Source: Hyphomonadaceae bacterium
Lineage (GTDB): Bacteria > Pseudomonadota > Alphaproteobacteria > Caulobacterales > Aquidulcibacteraceae
Direction: 5' to 3'
Assembly: GCA_016791365.1 (NCBI GenBank)
Contig: JAEUMT010000054.1
Span: 1 to 54,371 of the forward strand
DNA: 54,371 nucleotides
Position numbers and translations under genes: made by a program. Below the pieces are notes generated by a model, which was not told where the DNA came from, did no database searches, and worked only from the letters and a program-made list of their open reading frames with translations. Below, one piece after another: positions 15,737 through 24,242 of this stretch; position 1 is the first letter of the stretch, and each line of letters begins with the position of its first letter.

Positions 15737-16872
15737 ATCGCGACGCGCTCTATCTGCAGCGCGGAGGCGTCGAGCTTCTCCAAGAGATAATCGAGATCAT
15801 CCTTGGGCACCGACTGGAAGAGCGTCAGCGTCCGCTCCAGCATGCGCTTGCGGAACGTGATCCGGTCGCGCGCGACGCCTTCACGCTCGATTGAGTGATA
15901 GACATCAATCGCCGCGCGGAAAGACGGAAACAGACGCGGCGGCATGCCGGCGCGGTCGAACGCCGCCTTGAGACCCAGCGGCCCGCTATCATGCATCAGC
16001 AACCACATGCGCTGGTGCGAAATGCCGCCAAGCTCCGCCATGGCGTACTCGACAAAATCGATCTGCCCCAGGCACAAGCCGCGCATCAGCAAGGACGGCG
16101 TCAGGCGTCCGTTTAGATTCAGTTGCTGCACGAACTTCGGCAGGTCGCGCTGACGGCCTGCCTGCTCGACAATATCCAAAGTCGCGCGTTCGCGCGCGCC
16201 CATCGCAAGATCAATGGCGATCTGCGGCGGCAGCTCATGATTGTTCACCAGGTGGTCGAAGAGTTCGCCCGTCACCATTGAAACGAGCTTCTCGGTCAAG
16301 CTGACCGGCAGCTCTTCCCGATAGACCATCGCCGTCGTGATCGAGGACAATCCTTCAAAACGCGTCAGCGCGGTATCAAGACCTTCCTCGTCAAATATCG
16401 CATTGTCATTCGCCAAGGCGCGCTCGACTGCTTCGGATACGGCATAGGACGACAGCGCGCCGGTCACCGTCGTGGTAAGCGTTTCGCGGCTGGCGACGGC
16501 GACCTGCTTGTTCGGCGGGCACGCGCGAACGATCGCGACGAGATCGGCATCCGTCAGCGACGGCGAATTCATGATCACCGGCAAGGCGATGGAGTCGACG
16601 TCGCGCGACAATTTGTTGGCGATATCGCGCGGCAGCTTTGGCGAATTCTTAAGAGCAATGGCGAGCGCCCGACGCACGAGCACGGCGGCGTCCTGCGCCA
16701 TGATCGCGATGATGCCTTCGGCGTGCGTCCGTTCCTCTGGGGAAAGGTCGCCCTCCTCGATGCAGCGGCAAATCTTGTGCGCGGCGTGCGCGCGCTCGTC
16801 CTCGCTCGGCCCCTTGATCAGGGACCGGATGTCGCTATCGGTGAGATTGGCGCGCATCGTGACGATAGACAT
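15733..16872 (-). CDS. DUF2336 domain-containing protein
   Basis: The 379-residue soluble, helical protein belongs to the DUF2336 family, found mainly in alphaproteobacteria. Recognisable parts are the N-terminal repeat-like helices (SDIRSLIKGPSEDERAHAAHKICRCI), the block LPVIMNSPSLTDADLVAIV, and GLCLGQIDFVEYAMAELGGIS near residue 280. HEAT-like helical repeats are likely. No enzyme activity is established. The ATG at 16872 (MSIVTMRANLTD) is preferred because it has a GGAG about 12 bases upstream; an ATG 42 bases further out has none. The family is often near motility or cell-cycle genes, but not here. Confidence 0.88.
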   Translation of the reverse strand: MSIVTMRANLTDSDIRSLIKGPSEDERAHAAHKICRCIEEGDLSPEERTHAEGIIAIMAQDAAVLVRRALAIALKNSPKLPRDIANKLSRDVDSIALPVIMNSPSLTDADLVAIVRACPPNKQVAVASRETLTTTVTGALSSYAVSEAVERALANDNAIFDEEGLDTALTRFEGLSSITTAMVYREELPVSLTEKLVSMVTGELFDHLVNNHELPPQIAIDLAMGARERATLDIVEQAGRQRDLPKFVQQLNLNGRLTPSLLMRGLCLGQIDFVEYAMAELGGISHQRMWLLMHDSGPLGLKAAFDRAGMPPRLFPSFRAAIDVYHSIEREGVARDRITFRKRMLERTLTLFQSVPKDDLDYLLEKLDASALQIERVAI

Positions 16873-16988
16873 GTGGCGCTCACGCTCCAAGGCAGGCGGC
16901 GACTCCCGCCGCACCCGTTGGGACCAACCTCGTTTGCGTCCCTTAACGAAGCCTTGATTGCGAACATTGCGAGGAAGGAACGGCCGTC

Positions 16989-18182
16989 ATGCTCGAAGGA
17001 CTGAAGATCATCGAGATGGCGACATATGTCGCCGCCCCCGGCGCCGGAGGCATCATGGCCGACTGGGGCGCGGACGTGATCAAGGTCGAGCCCCCCGGAG
17101 GCGACCCCATCCGGATGTTCTTCTCATCGCTCGGCGTCGAAGAGGAGATGAACCCCGTTTTCGACATGGACAATCGCGGCAAGCGCGGAATCATCCTCGA
17201 CACGTCGAAGCCAGAAGGCCGCGACGCGTTGTTGCGGCTGATCGACAGCGCGGACATTTTCCTCACCAACGTCCGCCCCGGCGGCCTCGCCCGCGCGGGG
17301 CTCGATCCGGACACGGTGATGAAGCGCTGCCCCAAACTCATCTACACAACACTCACCGGATACGGCCTCGAGGGCCCGGACGCCGACCGGCCCGGCATGG
17401 ACCAAGCCGCATTCTGGGCGCGCTCTGGCCTCGCGGCGATGTTTCGCCCCAAGGGCGGCGATCCCGTCATGCTGCGCACGGCTTTTGGCGATCACGTCGC
17501 ATCACTCGCGATCGTCAGCGCTGTCATGGCTGCCGTCTATGAGCGCCAACAAACCGGCAAAGGCCGGCTCATCGACGCGTCTCTGCTGCGCGCCGCGCAC
17601 TACGCAGGATCGAGCGATCTTGCCATTCAACACACACGAGGCCGCATCGCGTCGAACCGGCCAAGGCAGAACGCGCCGAACCCGCTCATCAACTATTTCC
17701 AAACCGGCGGCGGGCGCTGGATCAGCCTGCTTCAGCGTCAGGGCGAGAAAGACTGGCCGAAGCTCGCGCGCGCCTTGAAGATAGAGCATCTCGTCAGCGA
17801 TCCGCGCTTTGCCAACGGTCGCGCACGCCGCGAGAACGGCGCCGAATTGGTGCCTCTACTCGACCAGGCGTTCGCCGCGCGCGCGTTCGATGACATCGCC
17901 GCGGCGCTCGACGCCGAAGAGATGATCTGGGCGCCGGTGCTCACCGCCGGCGAAGCAATCGCCGATCCACAGGCGATCGCCGCTGGTTGCGTCGTGCAAA
18001 CACCAAGGCACGGCGGCGGCATGATGAACGCACCGGCCGGCCCCGTGCGCTTTCCTGGCGCCGACGACGGGCCCAAGGGTCCCTCGCCCCGCGCGGGCGA
18101 ACATACACGGGCGGTGCTGAGTGAGGCAGGCTACAGCGCCGCCGAGATCGAGGCGCTCTACGCAAGCGGCGCGGCCGCCTGA
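16989..18182 (+). CDS. CaiB/BaiF family III CoA-transferase
   Basis: The 397-residue enzyme moves CoA between carboxylic acids through an aspartyl-CoA thioester. The N-terminal Rossmann-like half is typical (LKIIEMATYVAAPGAGGIMADWGADVIKVEPPGGDPIR). The catalytic Asp is probably D138 in RPGMDQAAFWARSGL. The linker and small domain follow (LINYFQTGGGRWISLLQRQGEKDWPKLARAL). The start ATG has aggaagg seven to ten bases upstream. Family III enzymes act on carnitine, oxalate, mesaconate, bile-acid or racemase (AMACR) substrates, and the particular one here cannot be told. No acyl-CoA gene lies directly next to it. Confidence 0.92.
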   Translation: MLEGLKIIEMATYVAAPGAGGIMADWGADVIKVEPPGGDPIRMFFSSLGVEEEMNPVFDMDNRGKRGIILDTSKPEGRDALLRLIDSADIFLTNVRPGGLARAGLDPDTVMKRCPKLIYTTLTGYGLEGPDADRPGMDQAAFWARSGLAAMFRPKGGDPVMLRTAFGDHVASLAIVSAVMAAVYERQQTGKGRLIDASLLRAAHYAGSSDLAIQHTRGRIASNRPRQNAPNPLINYFQTGGGRWISLLQRQGEKDWPKLARALKIEHLVSDPRFANGRARRENGAELVPLLDQAFAARAFDDIAAALDAEEMIWAPVLTAGEAIADPQAIAAGCVVQTPRHGGGMMNAPAGPVRFPGADDGPKGPSPRAGEHTRAVLSEAGYSAAEIEALYASGAAA

Positions 18183-18231
18183 AATAAAGCCGCAACAGTG
18201 CGTCCCTAGCGTTCCGCGGGGAGGAGTTCGC

Positions 18232-19656
18232 ATGCGCTGGATTTTGGCGTTGCTCGTCGCCGCGTGCGCGGGCGCCGGATCTCTCGATCCATCAACGATG
18301 GACGACGCCACCTTCGACCGCGAATTGGCGGCGCGGTTTCAGTACGACCCGCCAGCGGCGCCCGTTGAAATCGAGGATCAGCGCGCAGGGCAAATTGCCG
18401 ACGCGGAATACCTCTCTCGATTTCCCGAGTTCGACCGCGCGTATTCGCGCGGCGCCCGCATCCGGGCTGAACACATGTTGACGAGCCTGCGCGCCGAGGC
18501 CGGCGATTTGAGCCACGAACAATTTGTGCTGCGCGTCGCCGAGATTGCCGGCCTCGCGGACAACGCTCACACATCGATCGGCGAGAACGCCTTCAAGAAA
18601 AATACGCCGCGCCTTCCGCTTCGCACCTACCAATTCGCGGACGGACTGCACGTTGTGTGGGCGTCACCGCCGCTCTCCGACCTTCTCGGTGCGCGTGTCG
18701 ACGCCATCGACGGCCACAGCATTGCAGACATCCACGCGCGCACGCGCCGCTATGCCGGCGGCACGGACGCCCATCGTCAGCGCATGCTGGGGCCGATGCT
18801 TGAATCGCCCGCACTGCTACAGGTCGCTGGTCTCGCCGAAACGCGCGACGCACTCACACTGCAAGGTGTTCTCGCTAACGGCGCGCCATTCGAACGCCGC
18901 GTCAACGCAGAGAACCGGGATCGATCGGCGTGGATATCGAGTTCACAGCGTCAGCTGTTCCCAGTTTGGGAAGACGCACCGATGCAAAGTCTCGTGCAAG
19001 ACGGCGACACATTGCCAATCTATCTCCAACATCGGTCGCAATTGTTTTCACTTGAGGCAGCGCCCGAGGGCGGGCTTTACGCGGGCATCGGTCATACCGG
19101 CGACACCGATGATCTGCCGATCGCCACCTTCCTCAACCGCGTCCTTACGCGCGTGCGCGCTGAGCATCCGGCTTACATGATCATAGATCTGCGCATGAAT
19201 GGCGGCGGCGACTATACCACGGCCTATTCGTTCGCCCGCGAACTGCCGGCGGCTATGAACGGCGCGCCGATCTATCTGTTCACCTCTTCGTGGACGTTCT
19301 CCGCCGCGATCACCACCGCCGCGGCGCTGAAAGATGCCGGCGGCGATCAAGTCATCATCGTCGGCGAGCCCGTGGGCGATCGCCTCGACTTCTGGGCAGA
19401 AGGCGGCACGTTCATTCTGCCGAACGCGTTTCTCCAGGTTCACTATGCGAGCGGGCGCCACGTGTACGATGGCCCCTGCCGCGACAGGGCCACATGTTTT
19501 TGGCTCAATGAGCGCTACCCAGTGCGCGTGCGCACATTAGCGCCTGACATTGCAGCGCCGCTCACGTTCGCGGCGTACCGGGCGCTGCGCGATCCGGCCA
19601 TGGATGCGGTTCTCGCGAATGAGGCTAGACGCCGTTCGCCCGATTATAGGCGCTGA
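18232..19656 (+). CDS. S41-like peptidase, putative lipoprotein
   Basis: This 474-residue exported protein resembles the peptidase S41 (tail-specific/CtpA-like) fold. The start is ATG 18232 behind a GGGGAGGAG ribosome site. The first residues form a short lipoprotein signal (RWILALLVAACAG; lipobox VAAC). The catalytic-domain features are YMIIDLRMNGGGD (strand and Gly turn) and FTSSWTFSAAITTAAAL, in which S357 is the likely nucleophile, then VIIVGEPVGDRLDFW. The usual GxxTxGK lysine is not evident, so activity is uncertain. There is no clear PDZ domain. The end overlaps the convergent transglycosylase gene by 32 bases. It follows the CoA-transferase by 49 bases. Confidence 0.75.
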   Translation: MRWILALLVAACAGAGSLDPSTMDDATFDRELAARFQYDPPAAPVEIEDQRAGQIADAEYLSRFPEFDRAYSRGARIRAEHMLTSLRAEAGDLSHEQFVLRVAEIAGLADNAHTSIGENAFKKNTPRLPLRTYQFADGLHVVWASPPLSDLLGARVDAIDGHSIADIHARTRRYAGGTDAHRQRMLGPMLESPALLQVAGLAETRDALTLQGVLANGAPFERRVNAENRDRSAWISSSQRQLFPVWEDAPMQSLVQDGDTLPIYLQHRSQLFSLEAAPEGGLYAGIGHTGDTDDLPIATFLNRVLTRVRAEHPAYMIIDLRMNGGGDYTTAYSFARELPAAMNGAPIYLFTSSWTFSAAITTAAALKDAGGDQVIIVGEPVGDRLDFWAEGGTFILPNAFLQVHYASGRHVYDGPCRDRATCFWLNERYPVRVRTLAPDIAAPLTFAAYRALRDPAMDAVLANEARRRSPDYRR

Positions 19657-20416
19657 GCGCTTCAAGCGGACTGCGCTGTTGGGTCTGCTCATCCTCGGCG
19701 CCACTGCGCAGCAACGGAAGCAGCGCGAACGCAAACAGAGCCTGCGCGAGCGCGGGCGACATCGTCTCGCCGTCGCGGCCATACTCAAGACGACCGGCGC
19801 CGACGCCGGCCTGTTGGAGTGCATCCATGCTGGCGTCCGCATCGAGTTGCAGGCGATCCAACAATCCCTGCGCGCTACGTGGCTGACCACTTGCGTAGAA
19901 TAGACCGCGATTGGCGGCCGCCTCACGCGGAAACAACGCCGCGGCGCTCGGCGCACCCTGCTGCGCCGCTTCGATCAACCGAAGCGCGCCGCCCGGGCCC
20001 ATCACATGCGCCGCGTAAAGTTCGCCAGCCGTCGGCGGGCGCCCAAGCCGTGCTTCCATCGTCGTTGCATTTTCGCGCGCCAACTCAGCCGCCATTCGCG
20101 CGGAGATTTCCGGATCGCTGCGCAACGCCAGAATATCGCGGCGGGTTTCAGCGTTTGCGCCATTTCGCAACGCCGCGGCTTCGGCGCTTAGGCCATGATC
20201 AGCCCCGTGCCGGCGGACCATGTCGAGCCATGTGCCTTCGATAAACTGAAACAGACCAGTCGCGCTCGACGTGCCGGCGCGTGCATTCGGATTGAGAGCA
20301 CTTTCGCGGCGCGCCGTTTCAACAAGCAGCGAAAAGTTCACGCCTGTCGCATCCGCTGCTCGGCGGATCGCGGCGCGCACGGCGTCCTGCCCGGCTGGCG
20401 CGATCGGACTTGTCAT
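19625..20416 (-). CDS. lytic transglycosylase-like (SLT) protein
   Basis: The 263-residue protein has an N-terminal soluble-lytic-transglycosylase/lysozyme-like domain that should cleave the MurNAc-GlcNAc bond of peptidoglycan. The catalytic Glu is likely E38 in ETARRESALNPNARAGTSSATGLFQFIEGTW, the typical ES...G-FQ pattern. The C-terminal half is Ala-rich and unrecognised. No signal peptide is visible from the ATG at 20416 (MTSPIAPAGQ). The ribosome site ggagg sits only one base before this ATG, so the start is uncertain. Such proteins help flagella, pili or secretion systems through the wall, but no such genes are adjacent. Confidence 0.8.
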   Translation of the reverse strand: MTSPIAPAGQDAVRAAIRRAADATGVNFSLLVETARRESALNPNARAGTSSATGLFQFIEGTWLDMVRRHGADHGLSAEAAALRNGANAETRRDILALRSDPEISARMAAELARENATTMEARLGRPPTAGELYAAHVMGPGGALRLIEAAQQGAPSAAALFPREAAANRGLFYASGQPRSAQGLLDRLQLDADASMDALQQAGVGAGRLEYGRDGETMSPALAQALFAFALLPLLRSGAEDEQTQQRSPLEALSAYNRANGV

Positions 20417-20450
20417 GCCTCCGGGTGGGACGGGTTTGGTAAACGAGAGG

Positions 20451-21143
20451 TTAAGCGGCCCGCCGCCGCACCCAACCCATTCGATACGGAAACAAAATGA
20501 AGCCTGCCAACACGACAATCAGCGCCGTGAAAGATGTGAGGATCAGCAGGCCCGAATTGAAATTCTCATGATCACGCCAATCCATGATGTGCAGCGCCCA
20601 CAGCGCGTCATAGACGCGCCAAAGGTCGGACCGGCGCGCTGTCACGCGCGCGGTGTCGGCCGCGACATACACTGCAAGGCCCTCGCCATCATCGAACGCA
20701 ATCCGCCACGCCGGCAACGGGCCGCGATACTCAGGCGTCTCTTCGGTGACCAAACGCCGTTCGCGAACGCGCGGACTTCCACTTGTGTAAGCTTGCGCGA
20801 TCTGCGCGGCGGCTTCGGCGCTCAAGGGCGACACCACACGCCAGTCGTTGAGATCAATCAGGATCGGACGGCGCTCAGGAAACTCCGCGACCGCCACCGC
20901 GTCGCCCAAAACGTCGCGCTCGTAGGTGACACGCGTCGGCGCCTCGGGCAGCAAAGCGCTCACGTCCCGCACCGGCTCGCTCAAAGGCGCTGCATGCACC
21001 TCTGCAATGCGATGTTCGCTACGCACGCGCTCGATCGGGAAAAGCGAAAAAAAGAGACCGGAGCCGACCCAAAACAGCACCTGCACGCCTACAATGAGCG
21101 CGAGCCACTTGTGCGTCCATGATGCAAAGGCTTGGAGTTTCAT
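20451..21143 (-). CDS. PepSY-associated transmembrane protein
   Basis: The 230-residue membrane protein has one helix at each end: THKWLALIVGVQVLFWVGSGLFFSLF (about 9-34) and SGLLILTSFTALIVVLAGFILFPYRMGW (about 195-222). A periplasmic PepSY-type portion lies between them. The W...H..D..DHENFN segment before the second helix and the N-terminal RWTHKWL-like start match the PepSY_TM group associated with iron-siderophore reduction and uptake. Two residues could ligate haem (H in TH, H in HIMDWRDH). The ATG at 21143 has no strong ribosome site. It is next to the transglycosylase gene on the same strand but probably unrelated in function. Confidence 0.82.
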   Translation of the reverse strand: MKLQAFASWTHKWLALIVGVQVLFWVGSGLFFSLFPIERVRSEHRIAEVHAAPLSEPVRDVSALLPEAPTRVTYERDVLGDAVAVAEFPERRPILIDLNDWRVVSPLSAEAAAQIAQAYTSGSPRVRERRLVTEETPEYRGPLPAWRIAFDDGEGLAVYVAADTARVTARRSDLWRVYDALWALHIMDWRDHENFNSGLLILTSFTALIVVLAGFILFPYRMGWVRRRAA

Positions 21144-21248
21144 GGCAGGCACCATCGAGCCACAACCCGCCGCGTCAATGCGACGAAATTCGCTCCCACC
21201 CGACACCGGTCTCCAACCCAAGTCCGCTTCAAACGCCTCTAAAGCGAA

Positions 21249-22421
21249 CTAGTAGCTCTTCGGCAGACCAAGCACGCGTTCGGCAATGAAGTTCAGGATC
21301 ATCTCGCGGCTGACTGGCGCGATCCGCGCGATCATGGCCTCGCGGAAATAGCGCTCAACAAAGTACTCCTTCGCGTAGCCCATGCCGCCATGCGCTAGCA
21401 CGGACGACTCGCACGCGCGGAATCCGGCTTCGGCGCCGAGATACTTTGCAGCATTGGCCTCGGCCCCGCACTCTTTGCCCGCATCGTAAAGCGCCGCCGC
21501 CTTGAAGGTCAGCAAATTGGACGCTTCCAGCTCCGCCCACGCTTTCGCGAGCGGATGTTGGATTCCCTGGTTCTGACCAATCGGGCGTCCAAACACGACC
21601 CGTTCTTTCGCGTATTGCGCCGCACGCCGCAAAGCAGCGCGTCCCAGACCAATTGCTTCGGCCGCGAACAACACGCGCTCAGGATTGAGGCCGGACAGCA
21701 AAATCTTGAAGCCGGCGCCCTCTTCGCCAATCAACTCCGCATTGGAGACTTCAAGATCCTCGATGAACAGCGTGTTGCACTCGACAGCCTTGCGGCCCAT
21801 TTTCGGGATCGGTTGCGCTTCAATGTGTTTGCGGTCGAAGTCGGCATAGAATAACGACAGCCCTTCCGTCGGGCGCTTCACCTGGTCCTTCGGCGTCGTG
21901 CGCGCGATGATCAGAATCTTGTTCGCGCGCTGCGCATTCGTCGTCCAAATCTTGCGGCCATTGATCCGGTAGCCGTCATTGGTGCGCTCGGCCCGCGTTT
22001 CGAGACTGGACGTGTCGAGGCCGGAATTTGGCTCCGTCACGGCAAAGCATGCCTTGTCCGTGCCGTTGATCGCCGGCGGCAGGAAGCGTTGCTGCTGCTC
22101 CGGCGTGCCGAATTTCACGATCGGCATCAGACCAAAGATATTTAGGTGGATCGCGCTCGCGCCGGAGAAGCCTGCGCCAGAAGCGGCGACGGTTTGCATC
22201 ATCAACGCCGCTTCGGTGAGGCCCAGCCCCGCGCCGCCGACGCTCTCTGGCATCGCGACGCCAAGCCAACCGCCATCGGCGATATCGTTCACGAACGCGC
22301 TGGGGAATTCGCCGCTATTGTCGACGTTGAGCCAGTAATGATCATCGTACTTGGCGCAGATTTCTTCGACCGCGTGTTTGATCGCGGCTTGCTCTTCAGT
22401 GAGTTCGAGGGCGAACGTCAT
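21249..22421 (-). CDS. acyl-CoA dehydrogenase
   Basis: This FAD enzyme introduces the alpha-beta double bond into an acyl-CoA and passes electrons to ETF. The 390-residue protein has the N-terminal helical domain, the middle beta domain (CFAVTEPNSGLDTSS, GRKIWTTNAQRANK) and the C-terminal domain (KERVVFGRPIGQNQGIQHPLAKAW, LAHGGMGYAKEYFVERYFREAM). The residue matching the catalytic Glu of medium-chain enzymes is Pro (RIAPVSREM). A Glu in LNPERVLFAAEAIGLG sits where isovaleryl-CoA and long-chain enzymes keep theirs, so that subtype fits. The ATG overlaps the upstream FAD-oxidoreductase stop as ATGA. Confidence 0.93.
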   Translation of the reverse strand: MTFALELTEEQAAIKHAVEEICAKYDDHYWLNVDNSGEFPSAFVNDIADGGWLGVAMPESVGGAGLGLTEAALMMQTVAASGAGFSGASAIHLNIFGLMPIVKFGTPEQQQRFLPPAINGTDKACFAVTEPNSGLDTSSLETRAERTNDGYRINGRKIWTTNAQRANKILIIARTTPKDQVKRPTEGLSLFYADFDRKHIEAQPIPKMGRKAVECNTLFIEDLEVSNAELIGEEGAGFKILLSGLNPERVLFAAEAIGLGRAALRRAAQYAKERVVFGRPIGQNQGIQHPLAKAWAELEASNLLTFKAAALYDAGKECGAEANAAKYLGAEAGFRACESSVLAHGGMGYAKEYFVERYFREAMIARIAPVSREMILNFIAERVLGLPKSY

Positions 22422-23488
22422 GGGGTCTCAAATCTCTCAGGCGACAGCGCAGCCCAGCCGGGCTGAATCTCGTTGCCGAACACATACGCGGTTATGATCT
22501 CGGCGGTAATAGGCGCCATAAGCCAGCCGTCGCGCGAATGGCCGGCAGCCAACAGAACGCCGTCGCCCGTTGGGCCAATCATCGGCCAGCCATCGGGAGA
22601 CATTGGCCGAATGCCGGCCCAAGCGCGTTCCGTGAGCTTGATCTCGCCAGGCAGGAGCTGTTCAGCGGCACGGTGAAGTTCGGCCAACTTGGCGCGATCC
22701 ACCTTCCGGTCAAACCGGTCATATTCGAGCGTCGCACCAAGCACGACATCTTCACGCCGCTGCGCCAGGTAGAAATTGCCGGCCCGAAGGTTCGGGCCGA
22801 GCGGCCGTTCGATTTCCACTTCGGCAAGCATGCCCTTGCCTGCGCGCAGGCGCCGTAATCCGGGCGCGGCGCTCATGATCTTGTCGGTCGCCCACGCGCC
22901 AGGCGCCAGCACCACCGCATCCGCTTCAAAGACACGGCCGTCATGAGCAGTGACGCTTGTTGGCGTCAGTTCCATCACATCCGTGTCGTAGGCCCGAAGC
23001 ACGCCCAAAGCATGCGCCTGCATCGCCAGGCCAGTCAGCATGCGGAGCGGATCGAGCGTGCCTTCTGCTTCAACGAAAAGCGCGTGATTCACTCTCGCGC
23101 GAAATCCGGTGCGCTTGCGAAACTCGCCTGCGGACAGCGACTGCGCCTTCTTGCCCAAGCGCGCGGCGTTCAGTGCAAACGCGGCCGCATCATCGGCGGA
23201 GGAGCGCACCACGAGCGCACCATCGAACCGGACGGCGTCAAACCACTCGGCGCCTTCGCGCATCGCGCGCCAAAGATCGAATGATTCCAGCGCCACGCCT
23301 TCGTGCGGGCTTGCCGCGTCACCCACCGGCGCCAGCATCCCGGCTGCCGCGGCAGAGGCGATCGGCGCGTAGTATGTCGGGTGTTCTGGTCCGCTATCGA
23401 GCATCCACACCCGCGCACCGCCTTTTCGCAGCCGCACAGCGCAGAACAATCCGATAGCGCCACCGCCAACAACGATGACATCCTTCAT
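22418..23488 (-). CDS. FAD-dependent oxidoreductase, DAO/glycine-oxidase (ThiO)-like
   Basis: The 356-residue flavoprotein oxidises an amine or amino acid. The N-terminal dinucleotide motif is VIVVGGGAIGLFCAVRLRKGGARVWMLD. The C-terminal block RPMSPDGWPMIGPTGDGVLLAAGHSRDGWLMAP is typical of the DAO family, and most like ThiO/glycine oxidase. No thiamine-synthesis genes are adjacent, so ThiO proper is doubtful. The ATG at 23488 is chosen for its position just before the FAD motif, with GGGAGA about 11 bases upstream. Its TGA overlaps the start of the acyl-CoA dehydrogenase gene, suggesting co-translation. Confidence 0.9.
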   Translation of the reverse strand: MKDVIVVGGGAIGLFCAVRLRKGGARVWMLDSGPEHPTYYAPIASAAAAGMLAPVGDAASPHEGVALESFDLWRAMREGAEWFDAVRFDGALVVRSSADDAAAFALNAARLGKKAQSLSAGEFRKRTGFRARVNHALFVEAEGTLDPLRMLTGLAMQAHALGVLRAYDTDVMELTPTSVTAHDGRVFEADAVVLAPGAWATDKIMSAAPGLRRLRAGKGMLAEVEIERPLGPNLRAGNFYLAQRREDVVLGATLEYDRFDRKVDRAKLAELHRAAEQLLPGEIKLTERAWAGIRPMSPDGWPMIGPTGDGVLLAAGHSRDGWLMAPITAEIITAYVFGNEIQPGWAALSPERFETP

Positions 23489-23553
23489 GTCTGGCGATGT
23501 CTCCCGAAAAGGCGCCAAGCGCAAGGCGGCGCGACGGCACGCCGCGCGGCGCC

Positions 23554-24192
23554 TTAGGCCTTCTTCGATTTCGAGGAGGATTTCACCGCCGCAGCGACCG
23601 CTTCAACGCCCGCCACCAACAATGCTTGCGCCGATACCGGACGCCCTACCGCGGCGGAGAGACTCTTCGCCGCTGCTTCGATCCGCTTCCACGCGGCCGC
23701 GTCCACTTGAATCTGCTTTGTGCCAGCCGCCTTCTTTGGCTTTCGCGTAGAGCTTTTCCTGGCGCTCACCGCGCGCACCGCTTTCGTCATGCGGTCAACG
23801 TGCGCCCGATCCTTATCCTTCTCCACTTCGGGCAAGCGCGCATAAGCCTTGAACAGCGCCTTCGGCTGCGCCTTGTCATTCTTGTTTCGCTGCATCCAAC
23901 GTTCGTGGACATAGTTCGACGCCGCTTCACGGTCTCCGGGAAACTGCAATACGGCGTCATAGGCATCGTAGGCCGCAAGCTTATTGTCGGCCTTCGCGCG
24001 GGCGTCGAGGCTTGCCCATGGTTTATTTATATCAACCATGACGCCGCCACGCAGGCGAAGGCGCGGCTTGCCACGCTGCTCCGGATTGGTTTCGAGCAAC
24101 GTCTTGCGCCACGCGTTGTGTGAACGCGAGGCAAAGTAATCAACCGCCGCTTCCCGCACAGGATCGGCTTTTCTTTTGGCGGATCGGGCCAT
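23554..24192 (-). CDS. Lys-rich protein with RyR-like segment
   Basis: No firm family is recognised in this 212-residue basic protein. The middle reads WMQRNKNDKAQPKALFKAYARLPEVEKDKDRAHVDRM. This resembles the RyR-type pattern (W...HP.L..Y..L...EK.KDR) found in ryanodine receptors and some bacterial proteins, which is a weak resemblance seen by eye. The linker SARKSSTRKPKKAAG is Lys/Arg-rich, as is the tail KSSSKSKKA, and could bind nucleic acid or a membrane surface. It is the last gene of a run with the patatin gene, 50 bases upstream on the same strand. Confidence 0.65.
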   Translation of the reverse strand: MARSAKRKADPVREAAVDYFASRSHNAWRKTLLETNPEQRGKPRLRLRGGVMVDINKPWASLDARAKADNKLAAYDAYDAVLQFPGDREAASNYVHERWMQRNKNDKAQPKALFKAYARLPEVEKDKDRAHVDRMTKAVRAVSARKSSTRKPKKAAGTKQIQVDAAAWKRIEAAAKSLSAAVGRPVSAQALLVAGVEAVAAAVKSSSKSKKA

Positions 24193-24242
24193 GCCGCCAA
24201 TCTAGCAGCAAGTCTTTATTAAAGCGCAAATCGCTTCGCCGA

